From positions 689,896-753,895 of the forward strand of contig NW_004457654.1 in NCBI RefSeq assembly GCF_000313135.1: a stretch of DNA of 64,000 nucleotides, read 5' to 3'. The notes beneath the pieces are model-generated. The model was not told the origin of the DNA. It made no database searches and saw nothing but the letters and a program-made list of their open reading frames with translations. How positions within the stretch are numbered: the first letter of the stretch is position 1; the number at the start of each line of letters is the position of its first letter. Positions 11,936-22,227 of this stretch are shown here, piece after piece. A program made the translations under genes and the position numbers. This stretch comes from Acanthamoeba castellanii str. Neff. Lineage: Eukaryota > Discosea > Longamoebia > Acanthamoebidae.

Positions 11936-13505
11936 TCAGCAGTCGCACGATGATGACGAGTCGCTCCGGTCCACCTGGAGCTCGATGGTGCCATCACCTT
12001 GTGTACTGCTCACCCCGGTCAGCAAATGCACAACCACATTACACGCGCACACACGACGTCATACGACGCTCACAGAGATGGTAGCGTACACGCTCTTGTC
12101 GCGGACCTGGTAGCGGTAGAGGGTGGCGGAGGCGAGTGCGTGGAAGGCCTCTTCGACGTTGGTGGCAGCGCTTGCACTGGTCTCGTAGTAGTAGATGCTC
12201 GCCCCGACCCGCTTCTCCGTCTTCCTGCACCACTCCTCCGCCTTCCTCCCCCCCCACGCCCCAAATCGAAGCGCGTCAGCCACCGGCGGCGTTTGAAGCG
12301 AGTTGTGTGCGCACGCGCGCACCATTTCTCGGGTGACTTCGCAGACGTGGTCCATGCCGCCCTCCTTGAGATCGATCTTGTTGCCCACCACGACCAGCGA
12401 CACCGGTTCGCCCTCGTCTTCCTCCTCGATCGTGTTGTTTCGTCCTGCGTGCATGGGCGAGTCAGCAAAAAGAAAGAAGAAAGAAGAAGAAAAAGAGAGA
12501 AGAAAGAAGAAAGAAGAAAGAAAGAGAAGAAAGAAGAAGAAGAGAGCTTGCCTTGGGCGCCCTGCTGGGGTAGCTTTCCGGTGGTGCGTAGGAAGTTGTC
12601 GAGCCACCCGCCCAGGCAGTCGAAGCTGTACTTGTTCGTCACGTCGAACACCTGTTGGCGCCCGCCCGGCAGTTAGCCTTTTTTTCAATTAATGCCAATA
12701 CATGTGCCCACGCACACAGCACACGCGACACGCACCACCGCACACAGGCACACGCAGGGGGTTGAATCTCTTCTGAAAAGAGTACCAGCATGCAGGCGTC
12801 GGCTCCTCGGTAGAACGCACTGCCCAGAGAACGGAACGTTTCCTGCGTCATGCATCGCCACCCGCGCCGCACAGTTCAGCCCACGCGCTGCCGCCGCCGC
12901 CGGAAACACGGACCCGAATGGCGACACACACGACACCCGCCGCACACGCCGCACGACACGCCATCAATGTGGGACACCCGCTCAGCGGCGTACCTGCCCA
13001 GCCGTGTCCCTGCGAAAACGAAGAAGAAAGAAGAGAAGAAAGAAGAGAGTGCAGTGTGAGAGAAATGATGCTATGCATAGCCTTCATAGACGGGTGGTTG
13101 TATCAAAAAGGGTGATGTGTGCGAGCGAACCAAATTTGGAGCAGGACGGCCCGGTCCTCCACGAAGAGGTCCTTCATGAGGAAGTCGGCCCCGATGGTGG
13201 TCTTGTAGTGGAGCGAGAACGACTTGTTGACGTACTGTAACACGCACACGCACATGATTTTAGTAAAAAAAAAAAAAAAAGAGGAAAAGAGAGAAAGAGA
13301 GAAAGAGAGAGAAGTGGGCTAGGTACCTGCTGCATGAGCGACGTCTTGCCCACCCTGCATCTCAGATGAAATGAAATTAGCACTTGCACTTCCCAATTGT
13401 TTCGCCAATTGTACGGAAAATCGTGGAAGAAAGAAGTGCGCACCCGCTGTTGCCGATGAGGACCACCTTGAGAACCGTTGCCTTTTGGGTGGGGGGCGTG
13501 GCCAT
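11936..13505 (-). CDS. Rab7-like small GTPase
   Basis: Predicted late-endosome/lysosome Rab. Start ATG at 13503-13505 gives [21 protein letters not shown]; the next exons give [37 protein letters not shown] and [15 protein letters not shown], then NKIDL and ETSAS. VNKxF, TIGADF and FYRGADxC favour the Rab7 branch. All G boxes are intact. The last small exon reads [16 protein letters not shown], ending in Cys-Asp-Cys, a CXC double-prenylation signal typical of Rabs; the splice from a GTACGC donor to it keeps frame. Six or seven short introns interrupt the gene. It is convergent with the PLD fusion gene, with about 200 bases between stops. Confidence 0.92.
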
Positions 13506-13895
13506 GGTGTGCACTTTTTAGATCTTGTGGTCTTCTCCTCTTCGCTTTCTTTGTCGTCCCGCCTGTGACGAAATGTTGGTATGCTGGGGCGCAAGAATTG
13601 TGAAAAGAAAAAGAGAAGAAATACACTTGGTTTGTGTTAGTCGGCCTGTCCTCTGCATCAATAGAACACATTAGCTAAGACCACCAGCAAACCAAGATTG
13701 AGCAATGTACCAAACTCAAGCTCTTTGGTTGTCAGAAAGGTTAAGGGCTGAAAATGGATGCAAGGACCAGCCAGACTCCTTAACACTGTGTCTGGAAAAA
13801 GGTGATAGTGGTACTTTTTAATGAAACTAAAAACAGGTGTACATGAGATAAAAACACTGCAGAATTTGAGTGTACACAGAGAAGAGAAGTTTTAT
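13506..13895. other. Intergenic junction between host gene and AT-rich insertion
   Basis: No gene seen. The stretch upstream of the Rab7-like start contains purine and pyrimidine runs; around 13650-13700 the sequence changes from GC-rich to AT-richer DNA. The left edge of the inserted block probably lies here. I could not see a terminal inverted repeat or target-site duplication by eye. Confidence 0.5.
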
Positions 13896-16490
13896 TTACA
13901 GGAGTCTAAATATTTCTTGAAGGGTGGGTGGGGGAACTCCAGTGTTGGCGTTAAAGTCAAAGCCACAAGCTAAAACAGACCCCATTGGAACAGTGCTTTC
14001 TGAGCCATGGTCAGTCCAGTGTCCATTAGTGAAGTTCCACCAGTGGACATGGAGCCTCTTACAGAGAACACTGATGATCTTGCATATCCAAAAGTCCTGA
14101 GTGTCTTCATCAGCATCAGCCCAGACAGCAACCCACTGACCAGGAGCAAAGTTGAAACATTGGACTTGGGGTGTAGTCCATGTGTGGACAACCTTGACCC
14201 TGGTTTGGAGACAGAACAATGGACCATCAAGGAGAGGATTAGTGATGGGGTGAGCTGTGAGTCCATCAAAAATCAAGTTATTGCAGGTGGGTTGGGAGCT
14301 TGAAACAAGAGCCTCATGTGCTTCAAAGATATCAGCCCACTCACTAAGCTCAGACTCAAGGAACAGTGGAGCATGGCAGTTGTCAGCCAACTCAGTAAGC
14401 ACTTCAGGTGGAAATTGCTGAGGAGGGATAGTGAAAGGTGCTCCTGATATGGTTTGTGTAAGTTGTGATATCTTTTGGTAGGGTGTGTGCAACTTAGTGA
14501 GGAGGAAGGGGAGCAAACCAGTTGGAATAGATGTGAGAAGCTGGTATGGCTCAGAGTAGGCTCCTTGGGTGTGGTAGGCTTTGTCCCAGATCACTGGTTT
14601 GCCTGAAGCATCATGGAAAAAATGGAAAACATGGGGGGTGGAGTGACCAGTCAGGCCATGCATGTGATTTCCAAGCCAGCTCTTCCAGTCCCAAACAGTT
14701 TCAAGGGTATGCAGGGAAGGAGCTGGGCTGGTGGATTGGTAAGCCTGCTCAAGAAAACCAGAAAGTTGACTGAAATTTGAAGATGAAGTTAGGAAGGTGA
14801 ACAAAAAGGGGCAATCATTAATGCTTACAGAAAAAACCAATGCGCATCAGGTAATGAGTCAACAAATAAAAAACCTGATGTGCATTGGGAAAACAATCAA
14901 CACAAAAAAAGAGTGATGACCATTACCTTGGGGTGTGAATGGAAGAGGTATGGAACTTTGTCTGAGCAGTGGAGAAGAGCTGGTCAATGTCTTCATGTGT
15001 ATGCCCAACCAACAGAAAGCTCAGGTAGACCTCTTGGAACATATCAAGGCTGACCAGGAGACTGAGGAAGGCAAGCATGAAGACATTCTTGTTCTCAGCA
15101 GCACAATTGTCAGCCTGCAGGTAGAGGATGGAAGGGTGAGTGTTGGAGGCGGTGTTAGTCAAAAGGCAAGTTCAGATGTGGTGAAAGAGTGTGGAGATGA
15201 CAAGGTTAGCATCTTTTGGCCAAAAGGGCTGAGGGTGTAGAAAGAGGTGTTTGCCATGGCTGTGGTCAATGAGACCACCAAGAACCATGGTGAACTGGTT
15301 GCCAAAGTGCATCCAGGCCTTTGGCACAGGAGTGTGGGTGGGGAGAGGGAGTGGGTTGGAGTAGTCAATGATCAGGCTCATGTAAAGACTTGGTCAACTT
15401 GTTGCTTGGTGGCATCAGTCCTTGTAACTGAGGCGTTCTGCAGAAGAAAGAGCAAGGTGGTGAGTCCATGCACTTGCAAACTGTGCTGCCTCAAGAGGGC
15501 TTTTGGCTCTCAAGCGTTGCTGTGCAAAGTCAATGCAAGCAGAGCACTTGCCAAGGTGTGAGTTCTTAGGCAACTTCACATAGGCAAAGTGGGAAGCAAT
15601 GTGTTTGAGCATAGCAGAATAGGTGAGCACAGGAACAGTAGAGGGATGAGCATTGGCACACATAGAGTGCACTTCTCACCAAGTCAAAGAAATAGGTAAG
15701 TGGATGGTGGCATCAGGAAGGCGATCTCCAATAACATCAAAGAAAGTGGTTAGCCATAAGTGGGTATTGGAGGTGGCATTTGAGGGGTGTTGCTGTCCAG
15801 TGGTGTTGTGTATTGGGACACGCCCTCCAGAAATGAATATCTGTTTAGCAGAATGCCACTTCTTCCTGCTGAAACCATGCACCTTGTAGAGCAGCAATGT
15901 GAGGTGGGATAACAAATGTAAGGCCACAATAAAAAGGGTTGTCACCTTTTGGAAAGCATTCAAACACACTGGAGAACCATTGAGTCACAACTTGAAGTGG
16001 CACTCAGGTAGTGTTGAGACACAGCTGGCTGACATGATGTTGATGATGAAGGTGGTGCAATTGTGTTCATTGAGATCTGCAAAGGGTTGTGTGATGTTGA
16101 GAATGTCAGCAAAAGAGAAGTTATCAAGGCATTTCTTGCGACAACAGAATGATGCAAGAACAGTATTGATGTGGTCATTGCTGACAAGCAGGCAACACTT
16201 TTTGGGGATTCACTCTTCAGCAGTTTGGAGAACTCTCTTCCTTGGAGTATGAGCTGTGGCTCATAAGGACTGGCCAAAGATTGGGGATAGTAGGGTAGAG
16301 GCGAGGACCTCAGTGTTGGTGGGGAGAGAGTGGCTCATTGTGGTGGAGAATGACTGTATGACACTGGTGAGGTATTTCAACATCTGGTGTGATATCTCTG
16401 ATTCCCAACAGCCACATAACAGATAGATGTGGTTCTTCTGGATTGGCGAACATTTGTGTTTCTTGGAACTCCAGACCAATGAGCTCACAA
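13896..16490 (-). CDS. DUF7869-type protein of a putative mobile element
   Basis: Exons on the minus strand, in protein order, include CCRKKCLDNFSFADIL (about 16140), GFSRKKWHSAKQIF, HLGKCSACIDFAQQRL, MSLIIDYSNP, ILYLQADNCAAENKN, LLVGHTHEDIDQLFS, and a long last exon (13896-about 14780) with FNFAPGQWVAVWADAD and FWICKIISVLCKRLHVHWWN. The 'LQxDNCxxENKN ... VGHTHEDIDQxFS' block is the hallmark of the DUF7869 family, found as scattered multicopy ORFs in many eukaryotes. Conserved acidic residues (IID, QADN, HEDID) would fit an RNase-H-like transposase core, but that is inference. Function is unknown. Base composition is unlike the neighbours. Introns hold copies of a TGATGTGCATTGG repeat. The 5' end is uncertain, and at least one stop in the spliced path near 15970 suggests either a missed intron or decay. 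Stop is TAA at 13896-13898. Confidence 0.6.
14839..14900. repeat. Dispersed CCTGATGYGCATTGG repeat, copy cluster 1
   Basis: Two copies in opposite orientation (CCAATGCGCATCAGG and CCTGATGTGCATTGGG) are separated by a GTCAACAAATAAAAAA spacer, inside a putative intron of the DUF7869-type gene. Confidence 0.85.
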
Positions 16491-16515
16491 CAGTGGAGTT
16501 GAGGAAAATACTGGA

Positions 16516-16700
16516 AAATTAAAAAACCCAATGCGCATCAGGTTTTTTATTTGTTGACTCTTTTCCCCAATGCGCATTAGGAAACAGGACAACAAATTAA
16601 AACCAATGCACATCAGGAAAATAGTCAACAAATAAAAAACCTGATGTGCATTGGGTAGCAAGTCAACAAATAAAAAACCTGATGCACATCAGGAAGATCT
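16516..16700. repeat. Dispersed CCTGATGYGCATTGG repeat, copy cluster 2
   Basis: Five or six copies in mixed orientation, spaced about 38-40 bases and joined by AATAAAAAA/TTTTTTATTTGTTGACT linkers, lie in the divergent gap between the minus-strand DUF7869-type gene and the plus-strand acidic ORF. Confidence 0.88.
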
Positions 16701-17638
16701 CAAAGCTCTCCAGACCACATGAAATTTCGCCACCTGTTTCCAGTCCCTCCAATTAGAATTTAATGCAGACAGATTTTTTGTAGACCTTCACTACCTCTCA
16801 AATGTCGAAAAACCTGTTTTGATCATTTTGTTGTACCACCCACATTCAACACACACTTCCTTACAATGTCTTCTCACCAAGCTGCCTCAGTCCTTCCCAA
16901 CTTCTCAGCCCTGTCAGCCACCAAAGCTTCTAGCAAGCTCCCATAATGCCCTGGTGAAGGTCCACCAGCAACCTGGCACCAAGGTTATCACCAAGGTGTA
17001 CATCAACAGGTTGCTGCAGGCATGGGGCCAAGACACTGGCTGCACAAAGCAGCAGTCTCTCAAACTGCTAATGCAGTGTATGCCAATGACAGCAGAGGAG
17101 GGAGTGAAAGAGCCAATGGATGTGGAAGAGGAAGAGGAGGAGGAGCAGATGGAGGATAAGGAGGAAGAGCAGGAGAAGGAGCTGGAGGAGGAGGAGGAGA
17201 AGCATGGGGAGGAGCAAGTGGAGGAGGAGAAGGGGGTGGAGCTGGAGGAGGAGATAGTGGAGGAGGAGAAAAAAGGAGGAGAAGGGAGAGGAAGTGCTGG
17301 AGGAGGAGTGGGAGGAGGAGTTGGAGGCAGAGAAGGAGCTAGAGGAGGAGGAGAAGCTGGAGGAGGAGGAGCACCAAGCACTGCCAAGGAAGTGCAAGCT
17401 CATAGAGAAAGAGCACAAGGAGAGGAAATGTGCATGCCCAGTGGTGATTGACCTGGACAAGGAGATGGAGGCAGAGGAGATCATGACCAAGCCTCACAAG
17501 CAGCTGGTGGTGTGCCAGTACTCTGAAGGCAACACTGAAGAGCAATGCAAGGAGGCCACCAGACTACTTGCCCTGCCTGACCTGGAGCTTGGTATGTACA
17601 CTTTGTGTGTGTTTACTGTTCACCACACTGACAAGTTC

Positions 17639-17825
17639 CAAACTGATGTGCATTGGTTTTTTTATTTGTGGACTCTTTTCCCAATGTGCATTGGGTTTTT
17701 TTATTTGTTGACTCTTTTCCTGATGTGCATTGGGTTTTTATTTGTTGACTCTTTTCCCTGATGTGCATTGGGTTTTCTATTTGTTGACTTGTTTCCTGAT
17801 GTGCATTGGGTTTTCTATTTGACCT
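17639..17825. repeat. Dispersed CCTGATGYGCATTGG repeat, tandem cluster 3
   Basis: About five direct units of roughly 37-39 bases (TGATGTGCATTGG, a T-run, ATTTGTTGACTCTTTTCC) lie in tandem in one intron of the plus-strand ORF, between a GTATGT donor near 17593 and an ATGCAG acceptor near 17870. Confidence 0.9.
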
Positions 17826-18355
17826 GTGAAAATCATCTTTTGTGTTGCTGACCTCAACCTTACTATGCAGAAACGAAAATTCATACACTCCTGAATTTCC
17901 AATCACTTCAGTCCAACCCCAACATCATCAGCACCAGCCTTCAGGTGACCTGCAATGACCAAGCAATGCGCCAGCAGAAGGAGCAGCTTGATTGCATAGA
18001 CCCTTCAACTTTGCACCATACCTGGGTTCAACCCACATCATGCCACATTGATGTTTGGAACTGCACCATCTTTGGTACAACTCCTCTTTTTGTTCTGCTG
18101 CTGTGTTGATGCTTTCACTTGCTAACCACCTGCACTGCCATCAGAATGGCATTGCCCAGTGACAGTTCCAGGAATTTGTCACTTGCTGCAGTCTGTTGTG
18201 GATGGAGGGTGTCTCACAACCAAGCCCTTCATTGTTAGATTTCTCAATGAAGATGAGCGCCTTGACTGAAACAATGTTGATGAGTTTGGTATTACTTCCC
18301 ACACCACTTTGTTTTAGCTGCACCCATGGCTATTCAGTTTTTAGGCTATTTGCAA

Positions 18356-18385
18356 TTCCTGATGTGCATTGGTTTTTTTGGGTAC
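18356..18385. repeat. Dispersed repeat, single copy
   Basis: One CCTGATGTGCATTGG followed by a T-run, inside an intron of the plus-strand ORF of the insertion. Confidence 0.7.
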
Positions 18386-19861
18386 TAACTTTTAACCTTC
18401 CAGAGGCTGTTGATTGTAACCACAGAGTTGTGGTCTGGAACCTCATTGAGCACTGGCAGTGGGAGAATGTCTACAAAGTTCTGCCAGCAGCTGCAGGGAT
18501 GGCACTCAGCTGGATCATCCTTGACTGCATCTCTGGCTTTGAGAACTACATCAACTTGGCAGGCTTAGTTGTCCTGAATGCTTTTGAGACAGCCCTGAAC
18601 TACTACACCCTTGGCACAGATCATGCGTGGCAAAAAAACTGTTACTGACTACAATGCTCTTGCTGAGCACCTGGTATGTCCACCACCTTCATATTCCAAA
18701 CCATTACTCATCACCCCACACCTCACAGAAAACGCTCAAAGGTCATGCTGCACCAAAGCCCACCACTCTACAGAAGTACTCAACTACCTTAAGGGCCCTG
18801 TTCAATGCTCCAGGAGTGGTGGAGTATGTTATTTCTACTCTAACTTGTCATGTTTGTTTTGAGTCCTCACTAACTGTTCCCCTTTTCCAGTCTTATCAAG
18901 GAACTCAATTGCCTTGTTCCAGAGGGTCAGGTGTTCATCTCCCTTGACAACCTCAACTCTGGTGCCTTCAGGGAATTGAGTGCCAATGACATGATTGCTG
19001 TGCTTTGCCATTATAAGTGCTATCAACACCAAGCCCCTTCCAAGAGTATGTCCTTTCTTTTTAGTAATTGTTATTCACCCAACAAGTCTAACTACTTCCC
19101 TCTTGCCTGAGAACTTCTGGTTGCTAATCACCAACCACTGGAGCATGATCAAAAGGCAGATGGAGGCCTTTTGTCAGGCCATTCATGCAGCTGCTGTGAA
19201 GATCCTGAGGAGCTTTGCCACATCTGGGACTGGATCTGTGTTGCAGAATACATTGCACTGTGTGGTAAAAACATCAAGATCAAGCAGCCTCACAGCATCA
19301 CCTCCAAAGTTGTCAACACATTCCACAAGCACCCATTCCAGTCAAAACTTCTCAGTGATGAGGCAGTGGAGACCTCTCCTCGCCAGTTACAAAGGGAGAT
19401 CACACATGCCACCGCAGCCTCTCAAGCAGAGGAGGCCTCCCTTGCCTCAACATCCATAAGCAAACAGCACTGGCGTCTCTCTGCGTTGGCCCAGGGGAAA
19501 ATGGTACAAATCAACTCCTTCCTGTTCCAATTCACACCCCATTACTTTCACTTACACCACTTTTATCTGACTTCAGCCCACAGTACCCACTGCCACTGGC
19601 ACCACTCCAACCACCCCAACCAGTATGTTTGCATTTTGCTGGTAAAGTTCCAAGCTCACCACATGCTTGTTCTTTACAGCTACCAAGAAACGTGGCAAGG
19701 GTAAGGCTGAAGAGGAAAAGTTGCCATCTACCATCAAGCACAAGGCAGAGCTTGCTCTCCAGAAAAAGTATCTCCCCCAATTCACTGAGCCACTCACCAA
19801 CCTTCTTGGCCAACCAACACAATTCCATGAATGGCTGGTGCATTTATCATCCTGCATTGTT

Positions 19862-20004
19862 TTCCTGATGCACATTGGTTTTTTATTTGTTGACACTTTT
19901 CCCAATGTGCATCAGGTTTTTATTTGTTGACTCTTTTCCCCAATGCACATTGGTTTTTCTAATTTCACTTATTTCCTGATGTCCACTGGTTTTTTTCTTC
20001 CACA
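19862..20004. repeat. Dispersed CCTGATGYGCATTGG repeat, cluster 4
   Basis: Four diverged units (TGATGCACATTGG, CAATGTGCATCAGG, CAATGCACATTGG, TGATGTCCACTGG) with T-run plus TTTGTTGACTC linkers form most of the last intron of the plus-strand ORF. Confidence 0.88.
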
Positions 20005-20809
20005 GGTGTCAATCTACCTGCACAACTTTACCATCCACAGTGTGGACATTCCTCTCAACATTGAGGACACAGCAACTCACCTATCAAAGTCTTACAGCGT
20101 CAGATTCTGCATCTCCTCATCTCCCTCCAACATCACCAATGCCATCACCTCACTCAAGTCACACTCCACCCTCCAGGTCTTCCACCTACTCCACTTCTAC
20201 TACAGCTCCCCAACTTACTCCAGCTCCATGCCTGCCTCCAAACCTCTCATCAGTGGCTTTGATGTTCTCATCTTCAGCCACAAGAGGGTTAACATGTCTG
20301 CCATCTGGCATCCTCTGGCCAGTGACACCATCCCTGAACCCTTCTGCTATCTGCACCACATCCCCATCCCAATGCGTGAGGTTGTCTGCTCTGCTCCTGC
20401 TTTCCTCACTGCTCAATCATCAGACCACACCCTGCTTCACATCAGCCTCTACAGCTTCCTCATCCAGAGCTTAGAGCTTCCCAATCCTTCTCCCCACCCC
20501 ATCACATCGCCCACCACTCCCTACCACATTCTCTATGAGGCAAATCCCACCTACTACCTCTCCTTCTGTGCTGCCCTTTACTCCAGCTTTGTCTGCCTCT
20601 CCTCTACCCCCATAGCAGAGGGCAACATCTCCTCTCTCACCAACTGGCTCCTCACCTTCCACTCTAAATTCCTGGAGGAGTCAGATCTCACAGCCATCAC
20701 TTCCTTCCTACAAGGCCTAACTTCACATCCTGCCCTTGCCCCTCTCACACCCAAGACCAGCTCCTCCTCCTCTTCCAGTCCACAGAAAGTGTGGAAGTCC
20801 ATTGGCTAA

Positions 20810-21535
20810 TGTTGCCCTCCACTCTTTTCTGTTCCTCATTTCAACAAAATACATTAGCCCTTTTTTACACTTATGCCTTGAAATTCTTCATTGCCCCCAT
20901 CTGCTTTTACCATGACCTACACCATTTTTCCCTGTTTTGCCACACTCTGTACATATTTTGCCAAAACCACTCACACACCATGTTCACAAAAGTACTGCTT
21001 TTGCTGCACATACACATATATCACTTGTACAGATTTTACTTTACAAAAGGTCCCACTGGCACCTTTTTCTGGACACAGTGTTCCTTAGAAGTGTTAAGTG
21101 GGAGAGTGGAGAAGGTTTTTATTCTCTTGTTTTTGGATCTTCAAGCACAATCAGGACTAAGGTCTACCAGGAGCACAAGGAGAAAAACTGAGAGAACTTG
21201 GATCAGGTCCTCATAATCTACACCCACAGCAAAGCACCAGATGGACCCCATCACCATTACCTGGACTACATTGGCAAGAAGAATATCAGCAGCAATATCA
21301 ACTGCATTGCAGGAGTCTGGCAGGATCTGATGACTCACAACTACTTCATCAGCATCAACAATCCAGATCTGGACTGATGGTGGCACATCTTCCAAGTCAG
21401 TTAACATGTGGAGCATCAGCCAGCTTCAACTTCACTTCCCCAACCACTTCTTCATCTCCTCACTCCTTTATCCATCACTGCCTCACCTCTTACATTGTTG
21501 TTGTTGGACCCACAGCGCAGTGCTCCCTATCCACT
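20810..21535. other. Non-coding or decayed right part of the insertion
   Basis: No intact gene. Fragments on the plus strand such as RTKVYQEHKEKN, VLIIYTHSKAPDGPHHHYLD and NINCIAGVWQDLMTHNYFISI look protein-like but are broken by TGA and TAA codons at short spacing, so this is probably old coding DNA. Composition matches the insertion up to about 21500 and then returns to the GC-rich host type. Confidence 0.4.
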
Positions 21536-21747
21536 CAAATTGCTGACCTGCTTCAAGTGTACGCCAACAAGGTCTCTCTACTCACCCTGGGGAATCATGA
21601 GGTGATCTGTGCGCATTCCACTCACTCTCGCCCGTCACCCACGCATGCAGTGTCCCAACAAGCGCGTCAACACCCGCCAGGGGTACCAGGTGCCCGCCGG
21701 TGGCGGAGCGCCCCACCCCTACAGCGTCGACTACATGGCCATGGAGT
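21536..21747 (+). pseudogene. Possible remnant of a purple-acid-phosphatase-like gene
   Basis: Two short exons joined over a 50-base intron (GTGATC donor at about 21600, ATGCAG acceptor at about 21650) read QIADLLQVYANKVSLLTLGNHE then RVNTRQGYQVPAGGG and PHPYSVDYMAME. 'GNHE ... YxVP ... YSVDY' resembles the core of purple acid phosphatases (PGNHE ... RYxMP ... WYSFDYG). Upstream metal-binding motifs and the downstream His motifs are absent, so at best it is a 5'- and 3'-truncated remnant at the edge of the insertion. GC content is host-like. The match is short and could be chance. Confidence 0.3.
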
Positions 21748-22227
21748 GAGTGGTGTGCCGTACTGAGCATCACAATGTTCTCTCTTTGTCACGTCAGGAT
21801 CGCCACAATAAGCAGCGCCCCTTTGTTAAATATACTCTCCTTCTCCTTTGTCGAGGGGAGCAAGAAGGTTTCCGCGTCGGCGATTCCCGCTCATCATTGT
21901 ACGCCTATTGGGCGATTCGGCTGTCGTGACTTCTTTCTCTTTCTCTCCTGGCAAAAGAAAAGACGCACGAGCGTCGATCGAGGCGGGTGGCGGTGTACCC
22001 TCTTCATCTGACAGACTCACGAAAGGAGGCCGCACATCATCACACTATTATTTCTGTATTTTTATCTCATAATTAACAGCAATTATTTGTCCGCATAAAT
22101 AACTGGCGGAAAGAGAGAAGGAGCACCAGCTCACGCGAGGAAGGAGAACCCGAGAGCGGAAGGAGAAAAGAGCGAAGCAAGAGAGAGAGATATAGAAATA
22201 TAGAGATATAATTCTATACATAAATCT
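21748..22227. other. Intergenic region upstream of the TBC gene
   Basis: No gene recognised. It holds a GC-rich stretch with short open frames (21780-22010), then an AT-rich and purine-rich tract (22050-22225, GAGAGAGATATAGAAATATAG type) directly before the ATG of the TBC protein, probably its promoter and 5' UTR. Confidence 0.4.

Larger units (their letters stand above)
16866..20809 (+). pseudogene. Unknown multi-exon acidic ORF of the insertion, apparently frameshifted
   Basis: I do not recognise this gene. An ATG at 16866 opens MSSHQAASVLPNFSALS, which meets a stop after about 26 codons; the overlapping frame continues VKVHQQPGTKVITKVYINRLLQ into a very Glu-rich run (17090-17400). Later segments include CKLIEKEHKERKCACPVVID, WVQPTSCHIDVWNCTIF, VVVWNLIEHWQWENVYKVLP, LIKELNCLVPEGQVFISLDN and a long last exon (20007-20809) beginning VSIYLHNFTIHSVDIPLN and ending KVWKSIG, with stop at 20807. 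Frame is lost at a six-A run (17269-17274) and a seven-A run (18632-18638); removing one A at each restores a sensible reading. A TGA at 18267-18269 is also in frame. Introns at about 17593-17870 and 19845-20006 hold the element repeat. It is divergent from the DUF7869-type gene and probably belongs to the same element. Decay and assembly error are both possible. Confidence 0.5.

Noticed and set aside
17639..17825. CRISPR-like array in the insertion
   Set aside because: Linkers between the repeated cores are themselves repeated, copies occur in both orientations, and the setting is a eukaryotic intron.
13680..21535. Integrated giant-virus or retroviral segment
   Set aside because: No capsid, polymerase, reverse transcriptase or integrase motif is visible; the genes have spliceosomal introns. 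A DUF7869-type mobile element fits better.
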